Origin: Pseudomonas californiensis
GTDB lineage: Bacteria > Pseudomonadota > Gammaproteobacteria > Pseudomonadales > Pseudomonadaceae
Assembly (NCBI RefSeq): GCF_021147775.1
Contig: NZ_JAGTPK010000010.1
Span: 124,001-188,000, forward strand
Direction of reading: 5' to 3'
DNA: 64,000 nt
In this document: positions 11,847 through 20,498 of the stretch, piece by piece
Position numbering within the stretch: the first letter of the stretch is position 1
Layout: each line of letters begins with the position of its first letter
The notes under the pieces: model-generated
Seen by the model: the letters and a program-made list of their open reading frames with translations, nothing else
The model's database searches: none
What the model was told of the DNA's origin: nothing
Program-made: the position numbers and the translations under genes

Positions 11847-13112
11847 ATGAAAGACCAATCCCCGGCCCGTGCCTGCGGCATCGATTTCGGCACGTCCAAT
11901 TCCACCGTCGGCTGGCAACGTCCGGGCGTGGAATCGTTGATCGCGCTGGAGGACGACAAGATTACCCTGCCCTCGGTCGTGTTCTTCAACATGGAAGAGC
12001 GCCGTCCCGTGTATGGCCGTCTGGCGCTCCATGAGTACCTGGAAGGCTATGAGGGTCGCCTGATGCGCTCGCTCAAGAGCCTGCTGGGCTCGAAGCTGAT
12101 CAAACACGACACCAGTGTGCTGGGCACAGCCATGCCGTTCAAGGATCTGCTCGGCCTGTTTATCGGCGAATTGAAAAAGCGCGCCGAGAACACCGCCGGA
12201 CGCGCATTCCAAGAGGTAGTGCTTGGTCGTCCGGTGCACTTCGTCGACGACGACGCACAGGCAGATCAGGAAGCCGAAGACACGCTGGCTGAGGTGGCAC
12301 GCAAAATTGGCTTCAAGGAAGTATCGTTCCAGTTCGAGCCCATTGCGGCAGCGTTCGATTACGAGTCCACCATCGAGACCGAGGAGCTGGTACTGATCGT
12401 CGACATCGGCGGTGGTACATCCGACTTCTCGCTGGTCCGCCTGTCACCCGAACGTCGCCAGCACGATGACCGCCATCAGGACATCCTGGCCACCGGCGGC
12501 GTGCATATCGGCGGGACCGACTTCGACAAACAGTTGAGCCTGCAAGGGGTCATGCCGCTGTTCGGTTACGGCAGCCGCATGAAGAGCGGAGCCTACATGC
12601 CGACCAGCCACCACATGAACCTGGCGACCTGGCACACCATCAACGCTGTCTATTCACAGAAATCCCAGCTTGCACTGGGCAGCATGCGCTACGACATCGA
12701 AGACACGGGCGGTATTGACCGCCTGTTCAAACTGATCGAGCAGCGTGCGGGGCACTGGCTGGCCATGGAAGTGGAAGAAACCAAGATCCAGCTGACCCAT
12801 GCCGAAAGCCGCCATGTGCCGATGGACCGAGTGGAAGCAGGTTTGAGCGTTGACCTGAGCAGGGCAATGTTCGAGGCGGCAATCGATGCCCAACTCGAAC
12901 GCGTGCGTAACAGCGTCACGAATCTGCTGAACGATGCGGGCGTGGGTGTCGAGCAGGTCAATACGGTGTTCTTCACCGGCGGTTCAAGCGGCATCCCGGC
13001 GTTGCGCAACAGCGTCTCAGCCATGCTGCCCAAAGCACGTCATGTGGAAGGCAACATCTTTGGCAGCATTGGCAGCGGTCTGGCGATCGAGGCGAAAAAG
13101 CGCTACGGCTGA
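11847..13112 (+). CDS. Hsp70-family protein, YegD-like
   Basis: Actin/Hsp70-fold ATPase, 421 residues. The phosphate-1 motif CGIDFGTSNSTVG is at residues 11-23, a phosphate-2 motif VDIGGGTSDFSLV near residue 185, and the adenosine motif VFFTGGSSGIPALR near 375. The protein stops after the nucleotide-binding domain and lacks the DnaK substrate-binding and lid domains, as in E. coli YegD (about 450 residues). Possible partner of the divergent co-chaperone CbpA, inferred only from position. Its client is unknown. Confidence 0.85.
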   Translation: MKDQSPARACGIDFGTSNSTVGWQRPGVESLIALEDDKITLPSVVFFNMEERRPVYGRLALHEYLEGYEGRLMRSLKSLLGSKLIKHDTSVLGTAMPFKDLLGLFIGELKKRAENTAGRAFQEVVLGRPVHFVDDDAQADQEAEDTLAEVARKIGFKEVSFQFEPIAAAFDYESTIETEELVLIVDIGGGTSDFSLVRLSPERRQHDDRHQDILATGGVHIGGTDFDKQLSLQGVMPLFGYGSRMKSGAYMPTSHHMNLATWHTINAVYSQKSQLALGSMRYDIEDTGGIDRLFKLIEQRAGHWLAMEVEETKIQLTHAESRHVPMDRVEAGLSVDLSRAMFEAAIDAQLERVRNSVTNLLNDAGVGVEQVNTVFFTGGSSGIPALRNSVSAMLPKARHVEGNIFGSIGSGLAIEAKKRYG

Positions 13113-13263
13113 GGGCGGATTGAATCCACATCGGCGGGGCAAGGCTACTTGGGCGCTTATGGTCGAAACAGTACGTGATGGGCGGGTGTACGAGGTGATC
13201 GCTTTGGACTCAAGCGGTGGATCTCCGGCATTTATGTGAACCTGCCGCCCTCTTCGTCAGCAA

Positions 13264-13298
13264 GCTCACTCCCACCGGTGCGTTCGGTGGGAGCGAGC
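13264..13298. repeat. REP-like hairpin downstream of the Hsp70-like gene
   Basis: GCTCACTCCCACCG (13264-13277) pairs with CGGTGGGAGCGAGC (13285-13298) with one mismatch. It resembles the Pseudomonas REP core (gctcgctcccac). A second related fragment, TTTGCTCGCGAAGGCTTGCTG, follows to about 13335. It sits between two convergent genes and may act as a terminator or mRNA stabiliser. Confidence 0.6.
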
Positions 13299-13398
13299 CG
13301 GGCCGCGTTCCGTTTGCTCGCGAAGGCTTGCTGTCAGGCGCCACATCAAGACCGGCTGTACCCGCCACGCACGTTGTCCAATAACCCCGGCTCGATGA

Positions 13399-14409
13399 CT
13401 AGACCAGCCCTTCCTTCTGCAGCTCGCTCTTCAAGTATGCGTAGTAGATCGGACCCGCCACAACCCCAGGCAGGCCGAACGCGGCTTCGAAAAGCAACAT
13501 GGCCAGCAGCAGTTCCCAGGATTTTGCGTTGATCTGCCCGCCGACGATTCGGGCGTTGAGGAAGTACTCGACCTTGTGGATCACGATCAGATAACCCAAC
13601 GCTGCCAGGGCCACCCAGATCGAAATCGACATGCCGACGATGAAAATCAGCGTGTTGGACATCAGATTACCCACCACCGGCAACAGGCCGAGCAGGAAGG
13701 TCATGATAATCAGGGTCTTGGTCAGCGGCAGGTGAATCCCGCACAACGGCAGAACCACAGCCAGGAACACCGAAGTGAATGCAGTGTTGAGCAGAGATAT
13801 CTTGATCTGCGCGAACACGATGTTGCGAAACGCGCGACTCAGCAGATAGAGACGATCAAACAGTGCGGCTGCCAACGGCTTGCGAACGTGATCGTGGGAA
13901 ATGCGCTGCAAGGCGATGATTGCGCCCAGCACCATCCCGATCAGCATGGTCACGAACATGTGCGCCGCGCCCTTGCCAATCAGTTGCAGCTCGCCCACAT
14001 GCTTTTGCAGCCACTGGCCGAGCGACACTTGAAACTCGGCGGCACTGGCGGGCAAGTAAGCGTCAATAAACGGCGGCAACTGACCGCGAGCGCGATCCAC
14101 CAGGGTCATGAACTTGTCCAGCGAAGCACCAGGGTTTTCGGCTTCGTGCAACACGAAGCTGATGACACCGGCAAATATCAGCGTCAGCAGGCTGACAACG
14201 ATGGTGCCCAGTAGCGCAACCGCCAGCCAGCGCGCACGCTCGCCGGAGATCAGGCGTTGCAGCTTGGGGGTCAACATGTTGACCAGTTCGAAAACCAGCA
14301 GCCCGGCCAGGAGGCTGGGCAGCAGCTTGAAGGGCAATACCAACAGCAAACCGCCAAAAATGAGGATCCAGCTGGCTATTAACACCTGACGCGCAGAAAA
14401 CGTTGGCAT
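13399..14409 (-). CDS. AI-2E family (PerM-like) membrane permease
   Basis: Inner-membrane protein of 336 residues in the AI-2E exporter/PerM/YdiK superfamily. Two hydrophobic helices near the N-terminus (about 9-45), one at 65-90, a soluble loop with SAAEFQVSLGQWLQKHVGELQ, and a C-terminal hydrophobic block including NTLIFIVGMSISIWVALAALGYLIV and LPGVVAGPIYYAYLK, the conserved family ending. Substrate is unknown; the family name does not establish AI-2 export in Pseudomonas. Convergent with the Hsp70-like gene. Confidence 0.8.
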   Translation of the reverse strand: MPTFSARQVLIASWILIFGGLLLVLPFKLLPSLLAGLLVFELVNMLTPKLQRLISGERARWLAVALLGTIVVSLLTLIFAGVISFVLHEAENPGASLDKFMTLVDRARGQLPPFIDAYLPASAAEFQVSLGQWLQKHVGELQLIGKGAAHMFVTMLIGMVLGAIIALQRISHDHVRKPLAAALFDRLYLLSRAFRNIVFAQIKISLLNTAFTSVFLAVVLPLCGIHLPLTKTLIIMTFLLGLLPVVGNLMSNTLIFIVGMSISIWVALAALGYLIVIHKVEYFLNARIVGGQINAKSWELLLAMLLFEAAFGLPGVVAGPIYYAYLKSELQKEGLV

Positions 14410-14596
14410 AGACCCTCAAAGGGCAACACGAAGAGGTGGGCAGTCTGCCAGCGTTCGGAGCCGAGAACCAGTCATCAGATCACCACAAAACACGCGAAGC
14501 GACCATCTGCCTGACAGGCATCGCGATAATGCAGCGCGAGCACAGTGTTTACTGCACTCGCAGCCGTTGAGATGTGTATCCCGGCATGTCGGAAAA

Positions 14597-14884
14597 TTAT
14601 TTCTTCTTGAGACAATCGCTCATGAAAGTCTTGCGAGCGTCGCCCTTGAGGGTCTGGGCGGTGGCGGTGGCATTACAGGTTTTCATTTTGCCCTGCTGTG
14701 TTGCCGGCGGCGGTGACGCTTTCAGACAAGTGCTCATGAACGCCTTGCGATCATCACCCTTGAGCGATTTTGCGCTGGCGTCTGCGTTGCAGGTGGTCAT
14801 TTTGTTCTGCTGCGCAGTAGCGGCGAAACCGTGAGCGGATAACATCAGGCCAACGAGCAACAAAGGAATACTGAGTTTCTTCAT
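14597..14884 (-). CDS. psiF: PsiF-repeat secreted protein
   Basis: Small exported protein of 95 residues starting MKKLSIPLLLVGLMLSAHGFA (signal peptide, cleavage after about residue 21). The mature part has two copies of a PsiF-type repeat, MTTCNADASAKSLKGDDRKAFMSTCLKA and MKTCNATATAQTLKGDARKTFMSDCLKK. Each has a Cys-Asn-x-x-A start and a terminal Cys. E. coli PsiF is phosphate-starvation inducible, but its role is unknown. ATG 14884 is preferred to the upstream in-frame ATG at 14905, since it gives a clean signal peptide. Confidence 0.85.
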   Translation of the reverse strand: MKKLSIPLLLVGLMLSAHGFAATAQQNKMTTCNADASAKSLKGDDRKAFMSTCLKASPPPATQQGKMKTCNATATAQTLKGDARKTFMSDCLKKK

Positions 14885-15037
14885 CGTTTGACACCCCAGA
14901 TCCACTGCACCGGACGGCGCAGACTACCGACCAGTGTAGCCAAGTTGTTGCAACGCATGACGCCTGGTCGAGCATCACGATTGGCAGCGACTTTAAACAG
15001 GCGGATGATTACGCCTCGTTCCCGTGCCGGTCCTCTC

Positions 15038-15919
15038 ATGCAATACGCTTTTCCGCTGCTGACTATCCTCATCTGGTCGATCAACACGGTCATCACCAAA
15101 GCCGCGTCCGAAGTGATCTTCCCGGCCGAAATCGGCTTTTACCGCTGGCTGCTGGCAGGGCTGCTGTTCACCCCATTCATGCTGAGGCCAGTGTGGAACA
15201 ACCGTGCGGCGATCAAGCCGGTACTCGGCAAGATCGTCATGCTGGGTGTGTTGGGCATGGCGGTCTATCAAAGCCTGGCTTACTTCGCGGCGGGCATGAC
15301 CACGGCCACCAACATGGGAATCATCCAGTCGATGGTGCCGATGATGGCGCTGGGGCTGTCGATTGCCTGCCTCGGTAACCGGTTGACCCGTGGCGCGCTG
15401 CTGGGCGCCGGAATCTCGTTCGCAGGCGTGGTTGTGGTGGTGTCGGCCGGGGATCTTGAGGGACTGATTGCGCAGGGCGTCAATCGCGGGGATGCGCTGG
15501 TGCTGGTGGCTGCGGCTGCTTATGCGGTTTACAGCACGTTGCTGAAGAAATGGCAGTTGCGTCTGCCGCCGTTGCAATTGCTCTACATGCAAATTCTTGT
15601 AGCCATTGTCGTGTTGTTGCCGCTGTTCCTGTTTTCGCCGAAGACCGGCCTGAACGCGAGCAATATTCCAATGGTGCTGTATGCGGCGATTCCGACCTCA
15701 ATGCTCGCACCCTGGCTGTGGATGACCTCCATCATGCGGCTGGGGCCCAGCCGTACCACGCTGTTTTTCAACCTGATGCCCATCGCCACGGCCTTGATCG
15801 CGGCGGTGACACTGGGTGAACAACTGGCGCTGTATCACTTGTTCGGCGGTGCTCTGACCTTGTGCGGGGTCGTCCTCGCAGAACGCTGGACAACCCCGCT
15901 GCGGACAGAGCGCCGTTAA
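15038..15919 (+). CDS. EamA/DMT-family transporter
   Basis: Inner-membrane drug/metabolite-type transporter, 293 residues and about ten hydrophobic segments arranged as two EamA repeats. It starts MQYAFPLLTILIWSINTVITK, a typical EamA opening; the second repeat begins near residue 150 (GDALVLVAAAAYAVYSTLLKKW). It ends LFGGALTLCGVVLAERW. The reading frame extends upstream to 14888, but those residues are Arg-rich and unlike the family. Substrate unknown. The stop overlaps the convergent small gene by 4 nt. Confidence 0.85.
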   Translation: MQYAFPLLTILIWSINTVITKAASEVIFPAEIGFYRWLLAGLLFTPFMLRPVWNNRAAIKPVLGKIVMLGVLGMAVYQSLAYFAAGMTTATNMGIIQSMVPMMALGLSIACLGNRLTRGALLGAGISFAGVVVVVSAGDLEGLIAQGVNRGDALVLVAAAAYAVYSTLLKKWQLRLPPLQLLYMQILVAIVVLLPLFLFSPKTGLNASNIPMVLYAAIPTSMLAPWLWMTSIMRLGPSRTTLFFNLMPIATALIAAVTLGEQLALYHLFGGALTLCGVVLAERWTTPLRTERR

Positions 15920-16149
15920 GCAGTCGCGCTGCTTTCGCCTACCTCCACGCTGTGTATCGACACATCCGTGATGCCGGCTGCATGAGGCAGACCGGTGTCG
16001 CTGTGCAGACCATCGTCCAGTTCTACCTGATGCTTGTGCGCCAGTTCATGCACGATCTCGATGATCGGCACATCCAAGTCTTCAATAACATCTACATGGT
16101 GCTCGCCCAGCAGGGTGTACTCGATTTCATACAGTTCTTTATCGCCCAT
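15916..16149 (-). CDS. Conserved small acidic protein of unknown function
   Basis: Predicted 77-residue soluble protein, very acidic and His-rich, with EYTLLGEHHVDVIEDLDVPIIEIVHELAHKHQ at residues 10-41. The HELAHKHQ stretch recalls a metal-binding HExxH but is H-E-L-A-H, which fits that pattern; the protein is too short for a known peptidase. No signal peptide or membrane segment. Overlaps the 3' end of the DMT transporter gene. Not recognised; function unknown. Confidence 0.6.
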   Translation of the reverse strand: MGDKELYEIEYTLLGEHHVDVIEDLDVPIIEIVHELAHKHQVELDDGLHSDTGLPHAAGITDVSIHSVEVGESSATA

Positions 16150-16172
16150 CGCATCACTTCCTGGCCGTCACA

Positions 16173-16535
16173 GTGGAGCGGCTGATTACGAACTACTGCC
16201 TGATTGAGTTAGAGACCGGCAGCCTTAAGCGCGCGGTGTATTCCATGGACAAGGCACAGTTCTGCACCCTTGCCTACCAGACCGAAGGCCTGGTTGACGA
16301 TGTCGAGATGGTCGAGTGCTGCGTCACTCCCGATGACCGTGCCCGGGTGCTGACTGAAACGCTCGACCATGCCATCAGATTGACCTCGCTCTTTCAGGAA
16401 CGTGCGGACGAATATTCAGGCGGTCAGATTTGCACCCGCAATACGCCTGCGCCAGTCATCCCAATGCCTGGCCGGGTCAGTCCGACAGACACATCTGTCG
16501 ATGAGCAGTGCTCAGGACACTGCACACAAGCATGA
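16173..16535 (+). CDS. Hypothetical protein
   Basis: Possible 120-residue protein starting at GTG 16173, with ATG 16245 (residue 25) as an alternative start. The first 90 residues look like coding sequence (ordered charged and hydrophobic residues, helical near VLTETLDHAIRLTSLFQERADEY). The last 30 are Pro/Thr-rich and less convincing. No Shine-Dalgarno of note. Not recognised; divergent from the small acidic gene. Confidence 0.4.
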   Translation: MERLITNYCLIELETGSLKRAVYSMDKAQFCTLAYQTEGLVDDVEMVECCVTPDDRARVLTETLDHAIRLTSLFQERADEYSGGQICTRNTPAPVIPMPGRVSPTDTSVDEQCSGHCTQA

Positions 16536-16643
16536 CAATTCAAGTACTGCCTAATCGCCATCTCTTTATCGAACTCTTTGCCTCGTCCTCTGCTCAAAGC
16601 CGTATCGGGCCAAGACCGGCCTTTGTCATGTGGAGCAATAACG

Positions 16644-16982
16644 ATGTACAAGAGAATCCTCGCGGCAACCTGCGTACTGGCAACAATGGCCGGTTGTGGC
16701 AGCACGACCGTGCAAAACCCGGTGGACTACGTTACCTATCGCAACGAGCCGCTGGTCAAGCAGGTCGAGAACGGTATGACCCGCCAGCAGGTGCAGACCA
16801 TCGGCGGCGAGCCATCCACGACAATCGACCGCAAGGTCAATCCCGGTACTTGCAACAACTACGTGATGTTCAAGGACGGTCACAAGCAGGTCTACCACGT
16901 CAGCTTCAACAGCGATGGCCGTGTGACCAACAAGGGTTTCATGACCTGCGAGCAGCGTGAGAAAAACGAAGCCAACATGTAA
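16644..16982 (+). CDS. osmE: Osmotically inducible lipoprotein OsmE
   Basis: Small outer-membrane lipoprotein of 112 residues in the SmpA/OmlA-OsmE family. The start MYKRILAATCVLATMAGCG has a lipobox with the lipidated Cys at about residue 17. The BamE-like fold follows: VENGMTRQQVQTIGGEPS is the conserved helix, and GTCNNYVMFKDGHKQVYHVSFNSDGRV the beta strands. ATG 16644 is chosen because it gives the signal peptide. A strong terminator follows 18 nt after the stop. Confidence 0.85.
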   Translation: MYKRILAATCVLATMAGCGSTTVQNPVDYVTYRNEPLVKQVENGMTRQQVQTIGGEPSTTIDRKVNPGTCNNYVMFKDGHKQVYHVSFNSDGRVTNKGFMTCEQREKNEANM

Positions 16983-16999
16983 GGCGGCTCGTTACAAAC

Positions 17000-17031
17000 A
17001 AAAAGCCCGGTGCGTTATGCCCCGGGCTTTT
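17000..17031 (+). terminator. Terminator of osmE
   Basis: AAAAAGCCCGG-TGCGTTATG-CCCCGGGCTTTT: a GC stem flanked by A and T runs, so it could work on both strands. It would also end the small membrane-peptide gene at 17061-17147. Confidence 0.85.
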
Positions 17032-17060
17032 GCTTGTTCAGCACACAAGTGTAGAGCCGA

Positions 17061-17147
17061 TCAGAAAACCAGCTTGAACAGGGCGATGACCACGATCAGG
17101 CCGATCAGAAAGATGATGCCGACGGTGCTTCCCAGAAACTTGAGCAT
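17061..17147 (-). CDS. 28-residue single-span membrane peptide
   Basis: Minus-strand ORF MLKFLGSTVGIIFLIGLIVVIALFKLVF, 28 residues, shown here in two parts: MLKFLGSTVGIIFL then IGLIVVIALFKLVF. A Lys near each end brackets one hydrophobic helix. GGAG lies 7 nt upstream of ATG 17147, a good ribosome-binding site. The codons are unbiased toward noise and the stop is TGA. It sits between osmE (convergent, sharing the terminator) and the ferritin-like gene (divergent). Probably an inner-membrane small protein; function unknown. Confidence 0.65.
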   Translation of the reverse strand: MLKFLGSTVGIIFLIGLIVVIALFKLVF

Positions 17148-17355
17148 TATGTATCTCCACGATTTATTTGGGTCTCAAGGCTGGGACCGCAGCGATCAGC
17201 GCTCGTTTCTTATATTTTTTCACAACAGTGGCAAACGCCCGCCCTGCAAAAATCCAATAAAACTTTCTCGCCGTTCATCACTCACAACGTGGGTGATCTT
17301 GCCGCGCAACACATAGAGCGAGACACAAAAAACCTGATGAACCTGGAGATAAACC

Positions 17356-17889
17356 ATGATTTCTGCACCACAGTTATCCGATGTAAACAGCTTGCGCCAG
17401 CGTGCGCGCCAGAACGTTGAGAATGGTGCGGTAACCGAAGGCTACAATGCTGACCGCGAGACCGTTCTGCGTCTGCTGAATGAGTCCCTGGCGACCGAAC
17501 TGGTCTGCGTTCTGCGCTACAAGCGCCACTACTACATGGCGTCCGGCCTGAAGGCCAGCGTCGCGGCTGCAGAGTTTCTGGAGCATGCGCAACAGGAAGC
17601 CGAGCACGCCGACAAACTGGCCGAGCGTATCGTGCAACTGGGCGGCGAGCCGGAATTCAACCCGGACACATTGTCAAAGAACTCTCACGCCCAATACGTG
17701 GCTGGCAATACCCTCAAGGAAATGGTCTACGAGGATCTGGTAGCCGAGCGAATCGCCGTGGACAGCTACCGCGAGATCATTCAATACATCGGCGACACCG
17801 ATCCGACCACTCGCCGTATCTTTGAAGAAATCCTCGCTCAGGAAGAAGAGCACGCCGACGACATGGCGGACATTCTCAACGACCTGTAA
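17356..17889 (+). CDS. Ferritin-like / bacterioferritin-type protein
   Basis: Cytoplasmic four-helix ferritin-like protein of 177 residues. Di-iron ligand motifs are visible: E in LLNESLATELVC (helix A), EHAQQEAEHADKL (helix B, E-x2-H), E in MVYEDLVAERIAV (helix C) and EEILAQEEEHADDM (helix D, E-x2-H). No haem-ligating Met in the bacterioferritin position is obvious. It may store or detoxify iron, or be a Dps-like stress protein. ATG 17356 follows GGAGATAAACC. It has its own 208-nt upstream region. Confidence 0.85.
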   Translation: MISAPQLSDVNSLRQRARQNVENGAVTEGYNADRETVLRLLNESLATELVCVLRYKRHYYMASGLKASVAAAEFLEHAQQEAEHADKLAERIVQLGGEPEFNPDTLSKNSHAQYVAGNTLKEMVYEDLVAERIAVDSYREIIQYIGDTDPTTRRIFEEILAQEEEHADDMADILNDL

Positions 17890-17902
17890 TACGCGCTTGA
17901 AA

Positions 17903-17935
17903 GCAAAAGCCAGGACCTCTGTCCTGGCTTTTTTG
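17903..17935 (+). terminator. Terminator of the ferritin-like gene
   Basis: AAAGCCAGGAC-CTCT-GTCCTGGCTTTTTTG: perfect stem with T-tract 14 nt after the stop codon. Confidence 0.9.
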
Positions 17936-17963
17936 TGCCTGACCCCATGCGGCGACGCCGTCG

Positions 17964-20030
17964 CTATTTCACAGTCTTCGGCGCCTTGCCCTCGCGCATC
18001 TGCTGCAACAGCGGACCGCACTGGTTGGGCTCGCTGTCACCTGTCGCAACCAGCGCCAGCAGACCGGCAGCAGGGCCGACCGTCGCGCCGAGCAGAATCA
18101 TGCCTGCGCCGCGCAACAACAAAGGACCGGACTTCACGCCCGCGTTGGGCCTTGCAAACGGACCGTTGACGTAGAGCGGCGAACGCAGTGAAAACACCCG
18201 GAAGCCCTTGGACTCAGGGTTGATCTCCAGATCCAGTTGTTCGCTCTTGAAGTTTGCAGTGCCACTGATGTAGATGATGGCGTTCTCGGTATCGAACACA
18301 AACAGGCGACTGGTGGCCAGCCCGTCCTTGATGCCGAAGTCGGACGCGGCACAGTTGATCTTCACGTCCTTGTCACCGAACAGCTTGCCCACCACGTAAT
18401 TACCGACGTTCAGCCCGGCGATCTCCATCAGCCCACGGCTGATCGCGCCGTCGTTGACCAGCATTTTCATTTCGCCATTGGCGGTGCCGAGCAAGGCCGC
18501 AATCGAGTTGCCCCGACCTGTGATATCCGCATCACCATTCAGCTCACCAAAGCTGGTTTTCATCGGCTCGAAGGTTGGAAACAGCTGCTTGAGCTTGAAG
18601 TTGCGAGCTGACAGCTTCGCGCGCCCCAGCAGCGGTCTGCTACGCCCGTCGAGGCGGATATCCGCATCCAGCTTGCCGCCCGCAACGCCGAAGCGCAGGG
18701 GTTCAAGACTGAGTTGCCCATCGTTCAGGATAAGGTGGGTGTAAAGGTCAGTGAACGGTAAATCCGGGCTTTGGACGATTCGCTTGCCGGTGAACTCGAC
18801 ATCCGCATCCATGGCGCGCCAGCGATCAGTCTGGAACTCTTCGACAGGCAGCACTTTGCCGGACGGTTGCTTGCTCTCGCCACCGCGCTTCTTCTGCGCG
18901 GCATTGGAGTCTGCACCGATCAACGGCGCCAGGTCGCTGAACAGCAGTTGATTGGACACCAGCACCCCGCTCAGCTTCGGACGTGGCTGGCTGGCGACGT
19001 AACCGAGGTCGCCATGAATGTCACTGTTGCCGATCTTGCCGTTGAAGTCTTCATAGCGAAAGTTGGCGCCCGCTGGATCATGCAGTTTGGCAATCAGGCG
19101 ACCGTCGGTGGAATAAGCAGGTGAGTCTGGCAGCGTTACGCCCGTGATTGCATATAGATTGCTCAGGCTCGCGCCCGACAGCTTCAGGCGCAAATCCAGG
19201 GCGCCCAGGTTTTGTGGATCTGTCAGGGTTCCGGCGATTACCACGTGCGTGTCGCCGACTTTCACATCGGTCTGTACCGGGAAGGGTTGGGCCGCATCCT
19301 TGAGCGCCAACAGGCCACCCACTTTGCCGGAACCATTGAGCTTTTGTCCGTGATACTGACCTTTGACGGAGAAGCCGAAGGCATAATCCTGCGGAACCGC
19401 CCCTCTATCCTGAGCCTTCTTCGCTTCTTTGCTGCCCACAATCTCACTGAATGGAATCGGCTTGCCCAGCATGTCGATGACCACGTCCAACTGGGTATTC
19501 AGAGTCTGATCATTGAGGCTGACCAGCCCTTTGTCGAACTTGATCGCGCCAATATCCACAACCCACCTGGAAGGCTCCGCATTGGGGTCGGACTTGGGCA
19601 AATCAAACACCCAGTTCGCACGCCCGTCAGCCAGCCGTTCCAGCCGCGCCTCGGGGCCGGTCAGGTCGATACGTGGAATGACCACTCGCTGTGTCAGCAA
19701 CGGCAACAGCGCAAGGCGGAATTCAACGTGCTTGAGGGTGACCATTTGCGGAGTTTTCGACCACTCGGGGTTGCCCAGCGTCAGATCATCGGCCACGAAA
19801 TGCGGTGACGGCACCCAGGCTCGCCAGCCGCCCAATTCAGACTCGCGCAACCACTGCACATCAAGGTTGCCATTGATGGCGAACGGACGATGCAGCGCTT
19901 CACTGACTTTTGCATTGAGAGTGGGTTTGATGCGGTTCCAGTCGAACGTGACAATCACGATGACCAATATGGCCAACACCACCAACAACGTGGCGCCGGT
20001 CCAGGCGAAAAACTTGCGGCTGCGCGTCAT
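17964..20030 (-). CDS. AsmA family protein
   Basis: Large inner-membrane-anchored periplasmic protein, 688 residues, of the AsmA/TamB-like lipid-bridge superfamily. It starts MTRSRKFFAWTGATLLVVLAILVIVIVTFDWNRIKP, one N-terminal membrane helix at about 9-30 followed by the AsmA domain with LNAKVSEALHRPFAINGNLDV. The C-terminal half has the AsmA_2-like region (FGELNGDADITGRGNSIAALLGTANGEM). The frame opens to 20165 but the extra 45 residues are unlike the family. Proposed role in phospholipid transport to, or assembly in, the outer membrane. Confidence 0.88.
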   Translation of the reverse strand: MTRSRKFFAWTGATLLVVLAILVIVIVTFDWNRIKPTLNAKVSEALHRPFAINGNLDVQWLRESELGGWRAWVPSPHFVADDLTLGNPEWSKTPQMVTLKHVEFRLALLPLLTQRVVIPRIDLTGPEARLERLADGRANWVFDLPKSDPNAEPSRWVVDIGAIKFDKGLVSLNDQTLNTQLDVVIDMLGKPIPFSEIVGSKEAKKAQDRGAVPQDYAFGFSVKGQYHGQKLNGSGKVGGLLALKDAAQPFPVQTDVKVGDTHVVIAGTLTDPQNLGALDLRLKLSGASLSNLYAITGVTLPDSPAYSTDGRLIAKLHDPAGANFRYEDFNGKIGNSDIHGDLGYVASQPRPKLSGVLVSNQLLFSDLAPLIGADSNAAQKKRGGESKQPSGKVLPVEEFQTDRWRAMDADVEFTGKRIVQSPDLPFTDLYTHLILNDGQLSLEPLRFGVAGGKLDADIRLDGRSRPLLGRAKLSARNFKLKQLFPTFEPMKTSFGELNGDADITGRGNSIAALLGTANGEMKMLVNDGAISRGLMEIAGLNVGNYVVGKLFGDKDVKINCAASDFGIKDGLATSRLFVFDTENAIIYISGTANFKSEQLDLEINPESKGFRVFSLRSPLYVNGPFARPNAGVKSGPLLLRGAGMILLGATVGPAAGLLALVATGDSEPNQCGPLLQQMREGKAPKTVK

Positions 20031-20271
20031 GCACGACTCTCCAGAAAACAACGCCCCGGCCCTGGTGCGCTGAATACGACATGGTTGTTCGACTGACAAA
20101 CGCGTCGAGGGTTTGATTCGGCTGGGCAAATAACCGAGACGGTGTAGCTGAGCCAACTGACTCAATCATTTTTATCGATTTTCACCATCACGCGGATGAA
20201 CTTCTATACAGGCAGCACCGGCGTCATATTGCCTGCCTATGCCCTGTCAAGCTCTTGCAAGGAGCACTCTC

Positions 20272-20409
20272 ATGAAACCTCATCTGTTACTGAGCCTGTT
20301 GCTGTCGGTGTTTGCAACCGCCAGTCACGCCTCGACCTCGACCGAACGCGATTATCGCCTTGCCGAAAACGGCCCTGACCGCCTGGTTCAGCAGTATCAA
20401 CGAGTCTGA
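20272..20409 (+). CDS. 45-residue secreted peptide
   Basis: ATG 20272 is preceded by CAAGGAGCACTCTC, a strong Shine-Dalgarno site. The peptide starts MKPHLLLSLLLSVFATASHA, a clean signal peptide with an AxA-type cleavage site, and leaves about 25 mature residues (STSTERDYRLAENGPDRLVQQYQRV split as STSTERDYRLAEN and GPDRLVQQYQRV). Too short for most gene finders. Function unknown. Possibly transcribed with desT, 90 nt downstream. Confidence 0.6.
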   Translation: MKPHLLLSLLLSVFATASHASTSTERDYRLAENGPDRLVQQYQRV

Positions 20410-20498
20410 GCATCCTGGCCCGCTTCAAAAGCCCTTCGACGCAGGCAAAGCGCATTTGCTAAAGTACGATCCAGTCTATTCCCACAGTTGTCTGAGTC

